DNA of 7,780 bases from Christensenella sp. UBA7862 (lineage in GTDB: Bacteria; Bacillota; Clostridia; Christensenellales; UBA1242), in the NCBI GenBank assembly GCA_002500135.1, contig DLSM01000009.1, positions 1 through 7,780 of the forward strand. Direction: 5' to 3'. The stretch's first letter is position 1. Every line of letters begins with the position of its first letter. Positions 1-5,760 of this stretch are shown piece by piece. A program made the position numbers and the translations under genes. The notes beneath the pieces are model-generated. The model had not been told where the DNA came from. It saw only the letters and a program-made list of their open reading frames with translations, and did no database searches.

Positions 1-1
1 T

Positions 2-862
2 CGTTTGAGAGTTCAACTTACGGACAATGCAGTTTGCAACAACATGGCAAGAAAATATTACATTGGCGACCTATCTTCCTTAACAGTTGCTCAAAAAAGA
101 GATAAAATAAGAGAAGCAAATATTACAAACTATTCCGTTAACGGTTCTGAGCCTGTGTTTTTTACGCTTGGTTATCAAGAAACGGGAAGAATATACATGT
201 TACTAGAAATAACCCCTGGGGTTATGGCAAGTTATAGCACCTCTTCTTCTCATCTTTTTGCTTTTTCATTAACCACAACAGATGGATATGCTGTTACTTG
301 TGACCCAAATGGTGGATATAGAGTTGCAAATGATGCTACTTATGCACAGGCATGGCAAAAAGCAAAGGGGGCTACTGAACCATTTGCAGTTCGTGCAAGA
401 AATGGCTACACCTTGACTGGATATATTTTAAAAAATACACACACTGGAAGTACAACAGATGTGGGTGGGGCGACATTTAAGTTTGACGCAAGTTCAAAAA
501 CTGGAACATATGTCCAAGGCACAGTAGATTGCACCTTGGTGGCACAGTGGGAGCCAAACACCATAAAGATAACGCTTGATAAAAATGGTGGAACGGGTGG
601 AACAGATACATTCTATTATAAATATGGAATTAATAAATTTTATAGTGATAGTGCTTGCAAAACTCAAATTACAACACTTTCACTGCCAACCAAAAGCGGG
701 TATACATTCATGAATTATCATGGTGATGGAACAAGTGGCGGAAATGAAAATGAGTGGTATTTTGGAAGATACAAACTAAGCGAACAAGTCAGATTTGCTT
801 CTGACCTATGCACAGATATTTACAAGGACGCTACTCTAACTGCAACTTGGCAAGCCAACTGA
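2..862 (+). CDS. Partial surface protein with Listeria-Bacteroides (InlB B-type) repeats, C-terminal end
   Basis: The reading frame is open from the window edge and has no credible start or ribosome binding site, so this is the 3' part of a longer gene. About 286 codons are visible. Two beta-rich repeat modules can be seen. The first runs roughly from visible residue 93 to 185, begins near CDPNGGY, has RNGYTLTGY and ends in LVAQWEPN. The second runs from about 188 to the end, begins ITLDKNGGTGG, has KYG and SGYTFMNYH, and ends ATLTATWQAN. This start/GYTF/W pattern is typical of List_Bact_rpt (InlB B-repeat) domains, which are found in secreted or cell-surface proteins. The protein stops right after the last module, with no LPXTG signal, membrane helix or charged tail, so any anchor or signal peptide would lie outside the window. 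The role (adhesion, cell-wall association) is inferred from the family only. Confidence 0.7.
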   Translation, partial: RLRVQLTDNAVCNNMARKYYIGDLSSLTVAQKRDKIREANITNYSVNGSEPVFFTLGYQETGRIYMLLEITPGVMASYSTSSSHLFAFSLTTTDGYAVTCDPNGGYRVANDATYAQAWQKAKGATEPFAVRARNGYTLTGYILKNTHTGSTTDVGGATFKFDASSKTGTYVQGTVDCTLVAQWEPNTIKITLDKNGGTGGTDTFYYKYGINKFYSDSACKTQITTLSLPTKSGYTFMNYHGDGTSGGNENEWYFGRYKLSEQVRFASDLCTDIYKDATLTATWQAN

Positions 863-863
863 C

Positions 864-1181
864 TTATGGCTTCAAAAAGGTCATGCACTTTGGCTCTTTT
901 TGCATGGCGGCGTTTATTGTAATTCCATTCGCAAGGCACATTCCTTCGTTGTTAAATAGACATTTCGCCCCACATTTCAGGCACATGTCTTGCAAGTGCC
1001 TATAATCTGCAATTTTTGGCGGCGTGTCGGAGAAAATTAACTTGCTGAAGTCTTTTTCTTCCTTGCTTTTGTCGTGTTCAAAAGTCTTGCACACAAGTTT
1101 TGGAGTTATATCCACACTTTTTGCCATGCAAGTTAAGTCTTTGTTATATTTACATGTTGTTTTCCTACATCTTAAATCCAT
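864..1181 (-). CDS. Small cysteine-rich protein with two DUF1540-like modules
   Basis: This 105-aa protein has two similar cysteine modules. The first has C5, C10, C18 and C31 (CRKTTCKYNKDLTCMAKSVDI...CKTF). The second has C70, C74, C82 and C99 (CGAKCLFNNEGMCLANGITI...CMTF), with an extra C67 just before it. The order Cys, Cys-x-x-N, Cys-x-A, hydrophobic beta segment, Cys-x-TF matches the DUF1540 pattern of short Clostridia and Bacillus proteins thought to bind a metal. The function is unknown. The start is supported by AGGTGA five bases upstream of the ATG. There is no signal peptide or membrane helix, so it is probably cytoplasmic. Its stop lies one base from the stop of the converging surface protein gene, with no clear terminator between them. 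The module between residues 35 and 66 is charged and linker-like. The family assignment is by eye. Confidence 0.72.
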   Translation of the reverse strand: MDLRCRKTTCKYNKDLTCMAKSVDITPKLVCKTFEHDKSKEEKDFSKLIFSDTPPKIADYRHLQDMCLKCGAKCLFNNEGMCLANGITINAAMQKEPKCMTFLKP

Positions 1182-1227
1182 TTTTCACCTCGCCACGCAT
1201 TATTGCCTCAAATTATCTTTTTAAAAC

Positions 1228-1233
1228 ATTATA
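1228..1233 (-). promoter_or_regulatory. Candidate -10 box for the DUF1540-like gene
   Basis: The minus strand reads a perfect TATAAT here, about 47 bases upstream of the ATG of the cysteine protein and just ahead of its ribosome binding site region. No good -35 hexamer lies at 16-18 bases (the best is CACAAA), so the promoter is only tentative. It would be divergent from the rplI promoter. Confidence 0.35.
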
Positions 1234-1297
1234 TCCATGATTTTTGTGCGTTTGTGGGCAAAATGTGGACAGTTTTAAACATTTTTTGTTAAAATAT

Positions 1298-1326
1298 TTG
1301 ACGAAAACCACTTTTTGTGCTAAATT
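1298..1326 (+). promoter_or_regulatory. Sigma-A promoter of rplI
   Basis: A -35 TTGACG (1298-1303) and a -10 TAAATT (1321-1326) are separated by exactly 17 bases. They lie 22 bases before the rplI start, with AAAGGAG at 1335-1341. The mRNA leader would be very short, about 15-20 bases, leaving little room for a regulatory structure. Confidence 0.7.
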
Positions 1327-1347
1327 ACAAGCATAAAGGAGAATGTT

Positions 1348-1785
1348 ATGAAAGTTTTGCTTCTTCAAGACGTAAAGGGCAGTGGGAAAAAGGGCGACAT
1401 CATTGAAACCAGTGACGGCTACGCAAAAAACTTTTTGATAAAGAAAAATTTGGCAAAGCCAGCGGATAAGGCAGTTATGTGCGAAAAGGCAAGCCAAGAA
1501 GCAAGTGCCGAAAGAAATATTATGCTTCAAAAACAAGACGCCCAAAACAAAGCAAATATGCTAAAAGGCAGAACATTCACCATAAACGCAAAAGTTGGCG
1601 AAAATGGTAAAATGTTTGGGGCAATAACAGCAAAAGAAATTGCTGATACACTTCGTGAAGCAAACATCGACATTGATAAACGGCAAATTGTGCTTGAAAG
1701 CAACATAAAAGCCACTGGCTCATACAAAGTGGAAGTCAAACTCTTCAGCGGAATAACCGCCCACTTTAATCTGGTTGTAAGATAA
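1348..1785 (+). CDS. rplI: 50S ribosomal protein L9
   Basis: This is a 145-aa protein of normal length for bacterial L9, which binds 23S rRNA near the base of the L1 stalk and helps maintain reading frame. The N-terminal RNA-binding domain (about 1-45) has the family signature: MKVLLLQDVKGSGKKGDI followed by DGYAKNFLIKKNLAKPA. A long charged, Ala/Gln-rich linker helix follows (about 45-75), then the C-terminal domain (about 76-145) with GKMFGAITAKEIADTL and a final HFNLVV strand. The ATG has AAAGGAG six bases upstream. In many Firmicutes rplI sits beside gdpP (yybT) and dnaB/dnaC. Here it appears to be a single-gene unit with its own promoter and a downstream terminator. The identification is firm. 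Confidence 0.97.
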   Translation: MKVLLLQDVKGSGKKGDIIETSDGYAKNFLIKKNLAKPADKAVMCEKASQEASAERNIMLQKQDAQNKANMLKGRTFTINAKVGENGKMFGAITAKEIADTLREANIDIDKRQIVLESNIKATGSYKVEVKLFSGITAHFNLVVR

Positions 1786-1789
1786 CGTC

Positions 1790-1892
1790 AAGCCGTGCCA
1801 CTTGTTCGGGTTGCTGCTCGCAACCACTCAACTTTTAGGCAGGCTTTCCTTTACCCCAAAAGTTTCGCTACGCTGCTACTTTCGGGGACCCC
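1790..1892. repeat. Folded palindromic intergenic element
   Basis: About 100 bases after rplI are non-coding but highly structured. An outer stem AAGCC(G)TGCC (1790-1799) pairs with GGCAGGCTT (1838-1846), with one bulged base. It encloses a perfect hairpin GGTTGC-tgctc-GCAACC (1809-1825). Immediately after is a second hairpin, CCCCAAAAGT (1854-1863) with ACTTTCGGGG (1878-1887), with one mismatch, whose 3' arm also forms GGGG-A-CCCC (1884-1892). There is no T tract directly after it. It is more GC-rich than the AT-rich intergenic DNA that follows it. It resembles the dispersed palindromic repeats found between genes in many Clostridia, but with one copy visible that is inference. Confidence 0.5.
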
Positions 1893-1915
1893 ACTTGCGA
1901 ATTGATATTTTACAT

Positions 1916-1951
1916 AAAAATAAGGGTATTTAAAAATGTCCTTGTTTTTTT
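1916..1951 (+). terminator. Rho-independent terminator after rplI
   Basis: The arm AAAAATAAGGG (1916-1926) pairs with TCCTTGTTTTT (1939-1949), including two G-T wobbles, across a 12-base AT-rich loop, and runs into a seven-T tract. It ends the rplI transcript before the sporulation operon. Confidence 0.65.
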
Positions 1952-1981
1952 ATGCATTTTCTTTCATTTTTCGTGGGGAAA

Positions 1982-1990
1982 GGGGATAAT
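1982..1990 (+). promoter_or_regulatory. Candidate forespore (sigma-F/G type) -10 for spoIIR operon
   Basis: GGGGATAAT fits the forespore sigma-factor -10 pattern GGnnAnAnT and lies 51 bases before the spoIIR start. No convincing -35 is seen at the normal 14-16 base distance; the nearest is TCATT at 1964-1968, 13 bases away. In Bacillus subtilis spoIIR is sigma-F dependent, which makes the position sensible, but the match is weak. The box lies in the loop of a perfect inverted repeat, GGGAAA (1976-1981) and TTTCCC (1991-1996). Confidence 0.3.
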
Positions 1991-2041
1991 TTTCCCGTTT
2001 AGAAGTGTTTGGGCTGGCAATAATTGTAGCGGAGGGGAAAG

Positions 2042-2557
2042 GTGAAGAAAATTTTAGCAATTTTGGGGTGTATAGTTGTTTTGGGGGTTGTTGCGGTGGT
2101 GGCAATGACCAAAGAAAACTATCACGAAGAATATTTAAGGATACATATCATTGCAAATAGCAATCAATCGGGCGACCAAGACATTAAGTATGAAATTAAG
2201 GACAGAATTGTGGAGTTTCTTGCCCCACAAATTGAAAGTTGCACGACAAAAAGTGAGTTCGAGCGGGTGCTTAAAGAAAATTTACCTGAAATTTGTGGAA
2301 TAGCAGACGAAATTGTTGCACACAATAACCTTGACTACAAGAGTTCGGCAAATGTTGGGCGAGAGTACATTCCAACAAGGGCGTATGACAATTTCACCCT
2401 AGAAAGCGGAATTTATGACTCTCTTGTTATCACTTTGGGCGAAGGGAAGGGCGACAACTGGTGGTGTGTGGTTTATCCACCTCTCTGCTTTTTGGAAGAA
2501 AACGTTTTGCTCAAAAGCCGAATCCTTGAAACAGTAAAAAAGTTTTTTGGAGGATAA
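2042..2557 (+). CDS. spoIIR: Stage II sporulation protein R
   Basis: This 171-aa protein is made in the forespore and exported to the intermembrane space, where it triggers SpoIIGA to process pro-sigma-E in the mother cell. An N-terminal hydrophobic segment (residues 4-22) acts as signal or anchor. The family blocks are clear: LRIHIIANSNQSGDQDIKYEI starting at residue 32, and GEGKGDNWWCVVYPPLCF at 133-150. It is shorter than B. subtilis SpoIIR, and little follows the PPLCF block. The start is GTG at 2042, with GGAGG at 2031-2035. Its stop codon abuts the sleB start, and the sleB ribosome binding site lies inside its last codons, so the two are translationally coupled. The identification is confident from motifs. 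Confidence 0.93.
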   Translation: MKKILAILGCIVVLGVVAVVAMTKENYHEEYLRIHIIANSNQSGDQDIKYEIKDRIVEFLAPQIESCTTKSEFERVLKENLPEICGIADEIVAHNNLDYKSSANVGREYIPTRAYDNFTLESGIYDSLVITLGEGKGDNWWCVVYPPLCFLEENVLLKSRILETVKKFFGG

Positions 2558-3247
2558 ATGAAAAGGTTTTTGATTGTGCTTATGACTTGCTTGTGCTTGA
2601 CAGTGGCGGTGTCGCTGGCGGTTGTTAACTTTGTGCTTGTGCCAAAGGAAAATGAGGTTATGTCCGTTGCGACAACTACATCAGAAAACAAGAAAATTCA
2701 AACTCGCCTTAAAAAGTGGGGTTACTACACTGGGGCAGTTGACGGAATTTTGGGACCAAAGAGCATAAGTGCCATAAAGAAGTTTCAAAAGAAAAATGGG
2801 CTTGTCGCAGACGGCATTGTGGGCAAAAAGACTGCTGCAGCATTGGGCATAACTTTGTCTTCGTCTTCAACAAAAAAGACCACAAGTTCGCAGAGTTCAA
2901 GTGACCTATATCTGCTTGCAAAATGTGTTTATGCTGAAGCACGTGGTGAGCCTTATCAAGGGCAGGTGGCTGTTGCGGCAGTTATTTTAAACCGAGTTAA
3001 AAGTTCGCAATTTCCAAACACGCTTGCGGGGGTTATTTATCAACCATATGCCTTTACGGCGGTGAGTGACGGGCAGATAAACCTAGAGCCAAATCAGACC
3101 GCTTACAACGCTGCAAGGGACGCTATGAACGGCTGGGATCCAACTTATGGGTGTTTGTTCTATTACAACCCAGCCAAAACCACAAGCAAGTGGATATATT
3201 CAAGGCAAGTGGTGGTTACAATAGGTGACCATGTGTTTGCAAGATAG
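2558..3247 (+). CDS. sleB: Spore cortex-lytic enzyme SleB
   Basis: This 229-aa protein hydrolyses cortex peptidoglycan during germination, acting as a lytic transglycosylase on muramic-lactam-containing cortex. The visible parts are: an N-terminal signal or membrane segment (4-28); a PG_binding_1 domain (about 45-98) with the typical LKKWGYYTGAVDGILGPKS and FQKKNGLVADGIVGKKT repeats; a Ser/Thr/Lys linker (100-115); and a C-terminal Hydrolase_2 (SleB/CwlJ) domain (116-229) with YAEARGEPYQGQVAVAAVILNRV. The first Glu of AEARGE (E127) corresponds to the catalytic acid of the family. Length and domain order match other Clostridia SleB proteins. GGAGG at 2549-2553 precedes the ATG, which directly follows the spoIIR stop. 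ypeB follows after nine bases, the conserved SleB-YpeB pairing. Confidence 0.95.
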   Translation: MKRFLIVLMTCLCLTVAVSLAVVNFVLVPKENEVMSVATTTSENKKIQTRLKKWGYYTGAVDGILGPKSISAIKKFQKKNGLVADGIVGKKTAAALGITLSSSSTKKTTSSQSSSDLYLLAKCVYAEARGEPYQGQVAVAAVILNRVKSSQFPNTLAGVIYQPYAFTAVSDGQINLEPNQTAYNAARDAMNGWDPTYGCLFYYNPAKTTSKWIYSRQVVVTIGDHVFAR

Positions 3248-3256
3248 GAGGTGAAA

Positions 3257-4597
3257 ATGAAAAAAGCATTTATTATTACAGTTTCACTTTTGGCAGTTGT
3301 TGTCATGGTGTTAAGTGTTTATCTTGTCCAAACAAAAACCGCACTTGGTGACACGTCTGCAAGCCTAGAAAACTTGTATCAACGTTCGTTTTATGACCTT
3401 GTGAACAATGTTAACAATATGGAAGTGGGCGTAAGCAAACTTATGATTACCAACGACTCCACCTCGCAACAAAAACTCATGTCGGAACTTAAACAACAAA
3501 CCAGTGACGCTGAAGACAATTTGAGCCTTCTTCCAGTGGAAATTGAAACCCTTGCAGAAACGACTAAGTTTATGAACCACCTAAACGGCTACTGCACATC
3601 TCTCATCACCTACAAAGACGGCAGAATGGAGTCCAGCGACCTAAAAAACATGAACAAAATTCACACTGGGCTAAAACAAATAAAAGACGAACTGAATGAA
3701 GTGTCAAAACGAATTATGGCGGGGGCAAGAATTTCTGACAATGTGGTGTTTGGTGGCGGAAAAAGATTTTCAGACAACTTTTCTTCCTTCACCGCAGACA
3801 CAATCGAATTCCCAAGCCTAATTTATGACGGGCCTTTCTCCGAGTCCGCCGAGCAAAAGACAATAAAAGGACTTCCAGAAAAAGTTTTGACCCAAGACGA
3901 ATGCGAACAAAAAGTCACTCAAATTTTTGGAGAAGTGACAGAACTTAACTTCGCTGGCGAAACAAACAGTGCCTTTGAAACCTTTGACTTTGTTGTCAGA
4001 AAAGACAATGTGGAATACTTTGTGCAAGTTACAAAGCGTGGCGGCTTCCTTCTTACAATGAGTGCAAATGTGTCTGGCGATGTTGACGAAAGTTCAAGCG
4101 GAGTGACCCTTGACGAAGGAAAGTCAGAAGAAAAAGACTACGCCAAGGTAGCGGAAGATTTTGCAGAAAAATTGGGACTTAAAGATATGCAAGCAGTGTG
4201 GAGTGCGTCAAGTGACGAAATCGCCTACGTGAACCTTGCCCCAGTTGATGACGGAGTGATACTCTACCCAGACCTTATCAAAGCGAAAATTGACCTTGAC
4301 ACAATGAAAATAGTTGGCTGGGAAGCGTCAAGTTATGCCTATAACCATCACGAAAGGGAAGACATGGTGGCACAACTCACAAAAACAGAGGCACGAAAAC
4401 TTGTCAGTTCCGAACTTAAAGTGGATACCCAAAAACTTTGCGTCATTCCACTTGACTATGTCGGCGAAACCCTAGCTTACGAATTTGCTGGAACCTTTGA
4501 CGACTACCAATACTACCTCTATATAGACGCCTACACAGGCGACCAAGTCCGAGTTCTCCGTGTCGTCCAAACCGACCAAGGCAATTTGATTATGTAA
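3257..4597 (+). CDS. ypeB: Germination protein YpeB
   Basis: This 446-aa membrane-anchored spore protein is required for SleB to be stable and localised in the dormant spore. An N-terminal transmembrane segment (about 3-25) is followed by a helical domain (about 35-170) and a C-terminal region of PepSY-type modules. Family blocks seen are PSLIYDGPFSE (near residue 186), NLAPVDDGVILYPDLIKAKI (near 325) and YNHHERED (near 360), ending with DAYTGDQVRVL. The length is close to that of B. subtilis YpeB. I chose the ATG at 3257: AGGAGG (3246-3251) lies five bases upstream. The in-frame GTG at 3251, six bases earlier, overlaps that ribosome binding site and is unlikely. The Shine-Dalgarno overlaps the sleB stop codon. 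It is the last gene of the operon and ends at a strong terminator. Confidence 0.95.
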   Translation: MKKAFIITVSLLAVVVMVLSVYLVQTKTALGDTSASLENLYQRSFYDLVNNVNNMEVGVSKLMITNDSTSQQKLMSELKQQTSDAEDNLSLLPVEIETLAETTKFMNHLNGYCTSLITYKDGRMESSDLKNMNKIHTGLKQIKDELNEVSKRIMAGARISDNVVFGGGKRFSDNFSSFTADTIEFPSLIYDGPFSESAEQKTIKGLPEKVLTQDECEQKVTQIFGEVTELNFAGETNSAFETFDFVVRKDNVEYFVQVTKRGGFLLTMSANVSGDVDESSSGVTLDEGKSEEKDYAKVAEDFAEKLGLKDMQAVWSASSDEIAYVNLAPVDDGVILYPDLIKAKIDLDTMKIVGWEASSYAYNHHEREDMVAQLTKTEARKLVSSELKVDTQKLCVIPLDYVGETLAYEFAGTFDDYQYYLYIDAYTGDQVRVLRVVQTDQGNLIM

Positions 4598-4642
4598 ATC
4601 ACAAAAATATAAAATAAAAATTTAAAGTAAATACAAAAAATA

Positions 4643-4669
4643 AAAAAGAACCCATACTGGGTTCTTTTT
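4643..4669. terminator. Bidirectional terminator between ypeB and the tandem-HTH regulator
   Basis: A perfect 12-bp stem, AAAAAGAACCCA and TGGGTTCTTTTT, has a three-base loop. The plus strand ends in a T5 run (4665-4669). The minus strand continues into a longer T-rich tract. It serves both converging genes. Confidence 0.9.
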
Positions 4670-4672
4670 GTG

Positions 4673-5122
4673 TTATAAATATTCTAAATCTTCATTATTT
4701 TGTTTTCCGACCAAATAATCAATAGTAACATCAAAATATTTGGCAATAGCAATCAATGACTGCATTGCTGGTTTATTGTCGTTTTTCTTCCACCTATAGT
4801 AATTGGCTTCACTCATATTTAAAGATTTCATAAGTTTTTCAATGGATATATGTTTTTCTTTCATTAAATTTTGAAGAGTATCAATAAATGATAACTCGTT
4901 TTTATCATAACATTTGTATTCGTCTGTCAAACCCATTAAATATTGCAAAGAGCAGTCAAAATAATTTGCAATTTTTATAGCAACAGAAAGTTCTGGATAA
5001 AAGTTCTTATTAAAATATCCATTAAGAGTTTCAAAAGAAATTCCAATTTTCTTAGATAATTGTAATCTACTCAACTCATTTTCAATCAATAATTCTTGTA
5101 ATCTCTCTTGAAAATCATTCAT
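4673..5122 (-). CDS. XRE-family regulator made of two tandem Cro/CI HTH domains
   Basis: This 149-aa protein has two helix-turn-helix domains of the HTH_3 type, one after the other. Domain 1 (about 4-65) reads FQERLQELLIENELSRLQL, has the helix IGISFETLNGYF and ends YLMGLTDE. Domain 2 (about 78-140) has LQNLMKEKHISIEKL and MSEANYYRWKKNDNKP and ends YLVGK. The shared ending (CSLQYLMG, TIDYLVG) suggests an internal duplication. No sensor, protease or oligomerisation domain is visible. The start is ATG at 5122, with GGGGAG at 5129-5134. A longer frame to 5173 would run through the inverted repeat and lacks a ribosome binding site. It is divergent from two small ORFs and is probably autoregulated through the inverted repeat in its leader. 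It is AT-rich compared with the ypeB side, consistent with acquisition. What it controls is not known. Confidence 0.85.
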   Translation of the reverse strand: MNDFQERLQELLIENELSRLQLSKKIGISFETLNGYFNKNFYPELSVAIKIANYFDCSLQYLMGLTDEYKCYDKNELSFIDTLQNLMKEKHISIEKLMKSLNMSEANYYRWKKNDNKPAMQSLIAIAKYFDVTIDYLVGKQNNEDLEYL

Positions 5123-5137
5123 TTTGTTCTCCCCAAG

Positions 5138-5172
5138 TGAGAGTTTGACATCGTTCGACAATAAAACTCTCA
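5138..5172. promoter_or_regulatory. 9-bp inverted repeat, candidate operator in the regulator leader
   Basis: TGAGAGTTT (5138-5146) and AAACTCTCA (5164-5172) are perfect inverted repeats separated by 17 bases. The spacer contains a smaller TCG-TT-CGA palindrome (5151-5158). The element lies between the candidate minus promoter and the ribosome binding site of the tandem-HTH gene. It could be an operator for that protein, or a hairpin in its mRNA. Confidence 0.55.
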
Positions 5173-5178
5173 TTTCTC

Positions 5179-5207
5179 TGTATATTCTCTCAAATTACAC
5201 CTTTAAA
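5179..5207 (-). promoter_or_regulatory. Candidate promoter of the tandem-HTH regulator
   Basis: On the minus strand TTTAAA (5202-5207) and TATACA (5179-5184) are 17 bases apart, each matching four of six consensus positions. The inverted repeat at 5138-5172 starts just downstream. It would be back to back with the plus promoter at 5211-5239. Confidence 0.35.
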
Positions 5208-5210
5208 ATC

Positions 5211-5239
5211 TTGTATTACAGATAGTTGATAGGTATAAT
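5211..5239 (+). promoter_or_regulatory. Sigma-A promoter of the two small ORFs
   Basis: TTGTAT (5211-5216) and a perfect TATAAT (5234-5239) are separated by 17 bases. The start of the first small ORF is 50 bases downstream, preceded by AAGGAG. Confidence 0.7.
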
Positions 5240-5289
5240 ATTTATGTTTTAATCTTGTAAAGACTAAAATTTAAAAGGAGAGCCTTAAA

Positions 5290-5433
5290 ATGAGCGAAAG
5301 AGATATTATTGAAATCTTACTTGCCTATTTCATTTCTGAAACAACAAATAAGGTCGAAATAGATGGTAAGGAATTGGTTGTTGAATTTTCAAATGATAAA
5401 AATGCAAAAATAAAAGTTGTTAAATCTGTATAA
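5290..5433 (+). CDS. Small hypothetical protein (47 aa)
   Basis: I do not recognise this protein. It begins MSERDIIEILLAYF, likely an amphipathic helix (about 3-17), followed by two probable beta strands, NKVEIDGKELVVEFS and AKIKVVKSV. The coding call rests on a good ribosome binding site (AGGAG at 5276-5280, nine bases from the ATG), a consensus promoter upstream, and its position opposite an XRE regulator. There is no membrane segment, signal peptide or cysteine. A 10-bp hairpin (5413-5440) overlaps its stop codon, and the next ORF begins 35 bases after it. It could be a small partner or target of the divergent regulator; that is inference. It was found by reading the sequence downstream of the promoter. 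Confidence 0.65.
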   Translation: MSERDIIEILLAYFISETTNKVEIDGKELVVEFSNDKNAKIKVVKSV

Positions 5434-5440
5434 CAACTTT
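5413..5440 (+). other. 10-bp hairpin spanning the stop codon of the 47-aa ORF
   Basis: AAAGTTGTTA (5413-5422) pairs perfectly with TAACAACTTT (5431-5440) across an eight-base loop. The downstream T run is only three bases, so a full terminator is doubtful. Partial termination, or mRNA processing between the two small ORFs, is possible. Confidence 0.5.
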
Positions 5441-5468
5441 AATAATCAAAAAATATGGAGAAATGAAT

Positions 5469-5684
5469 ATGAATAGAAATCAGAATAGTGAAGAATATGT
5501 TTTAAATCACAAATATGGCTACGGGCATGGCGATAAACAATTAAAGAAAATATACTTGAGAAATTTAAGTGACTTAAATGTGTATGTAAAGGATGTTATT
5601 GAAAATGCTTTTTTTGCGAGTTATGCAGATAATATCTTAGATTTTGATGACCAAAAGAAGTATAAAATTTTGATTGAAAAATGA
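5469..5684 (+). CDS. Small hypothetical protein (71 aa)
   Basis: I do not recognise this protein. It is a soluble 71-aa product starting MNRNQNSEEYVLNHKYGYGHGDKQ, then a predicted helical segment, LKKIYLRNLSDLNVYVKDVIENAFFASYA, and an acidic/basic end, DFDDQKKYKILIEK. The GYGHGDK stretch is distinctive. The frame also has an ATG at 5463, but GGAG (5457-5460) is only two bases from that codon and eight from the ATG at 5469, so I prefer 5469. It probably shares the promoter at 5211-5239 with the 47-aa ORF. Its AT-rich base composition matches the neighbouring regulator. It could belong with that regulator as a small accessory cassette, but no toxin, antitoxin or phage motif can be seen. Confidence 0.6.
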   Translation: MNRNQNSEEYVLNHKYGYGHGDKQLKKIYLRNLSDLNVYVKDVIENAFFASYADNILDFDDQKKYKILIEK

Positions 5685-5711
5685 GTTAAATATGAAAAGT
5701 TAAAAAAAATT

Positions 5712-5739
5712 TTGATATTTTGGAAGGGAAAGGTATAAT
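5712..5739 (+). promoter_or_regulatory. Sigma-A promoter of the DUF1848 gene
   Basis: TTGATA (5712-5717) and a perfect TATAAT (5734-5739) are 16 bases apart. Transcription would begin near 5746, almost on the GGAG ribosome binding site (5747-5750), giving a very short leader before the ATG at 5761. Confidence 0.75.
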
Positions 5740-5760
5740 TGTTTGTGGAGAAAGTAAGCA

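Noticed and set aside
847..872. Hairpins at the convergent stops (AAGCCA/TGGCTT and TTGG-caag-CCAA) as a terminator
   Set aside because: The stems are only 4-6 bp and there is no T tract on either strand.
1213..1545. 110-aa minus-strand open frame overlapping the start of rplI
   Set aside because: It overlaps the firmly identified rplI gene and its promoter in antisense, has no ribosome binding site, and its protein has no recognisable domain.
3251..3256. GTG start for ypeB six bases upstream
   Set aside because: That GTG is part of the AGGAGGTGA ribosome binding site serving the ATG at 3257.
5122..5173. Longer N terminus for the tandem-HTH regulator
   Set aside because: The extra 17 codons read through the inverted repeat, lack a Shine-Dalgarno, and lie before the natural family start with GGGGAG.
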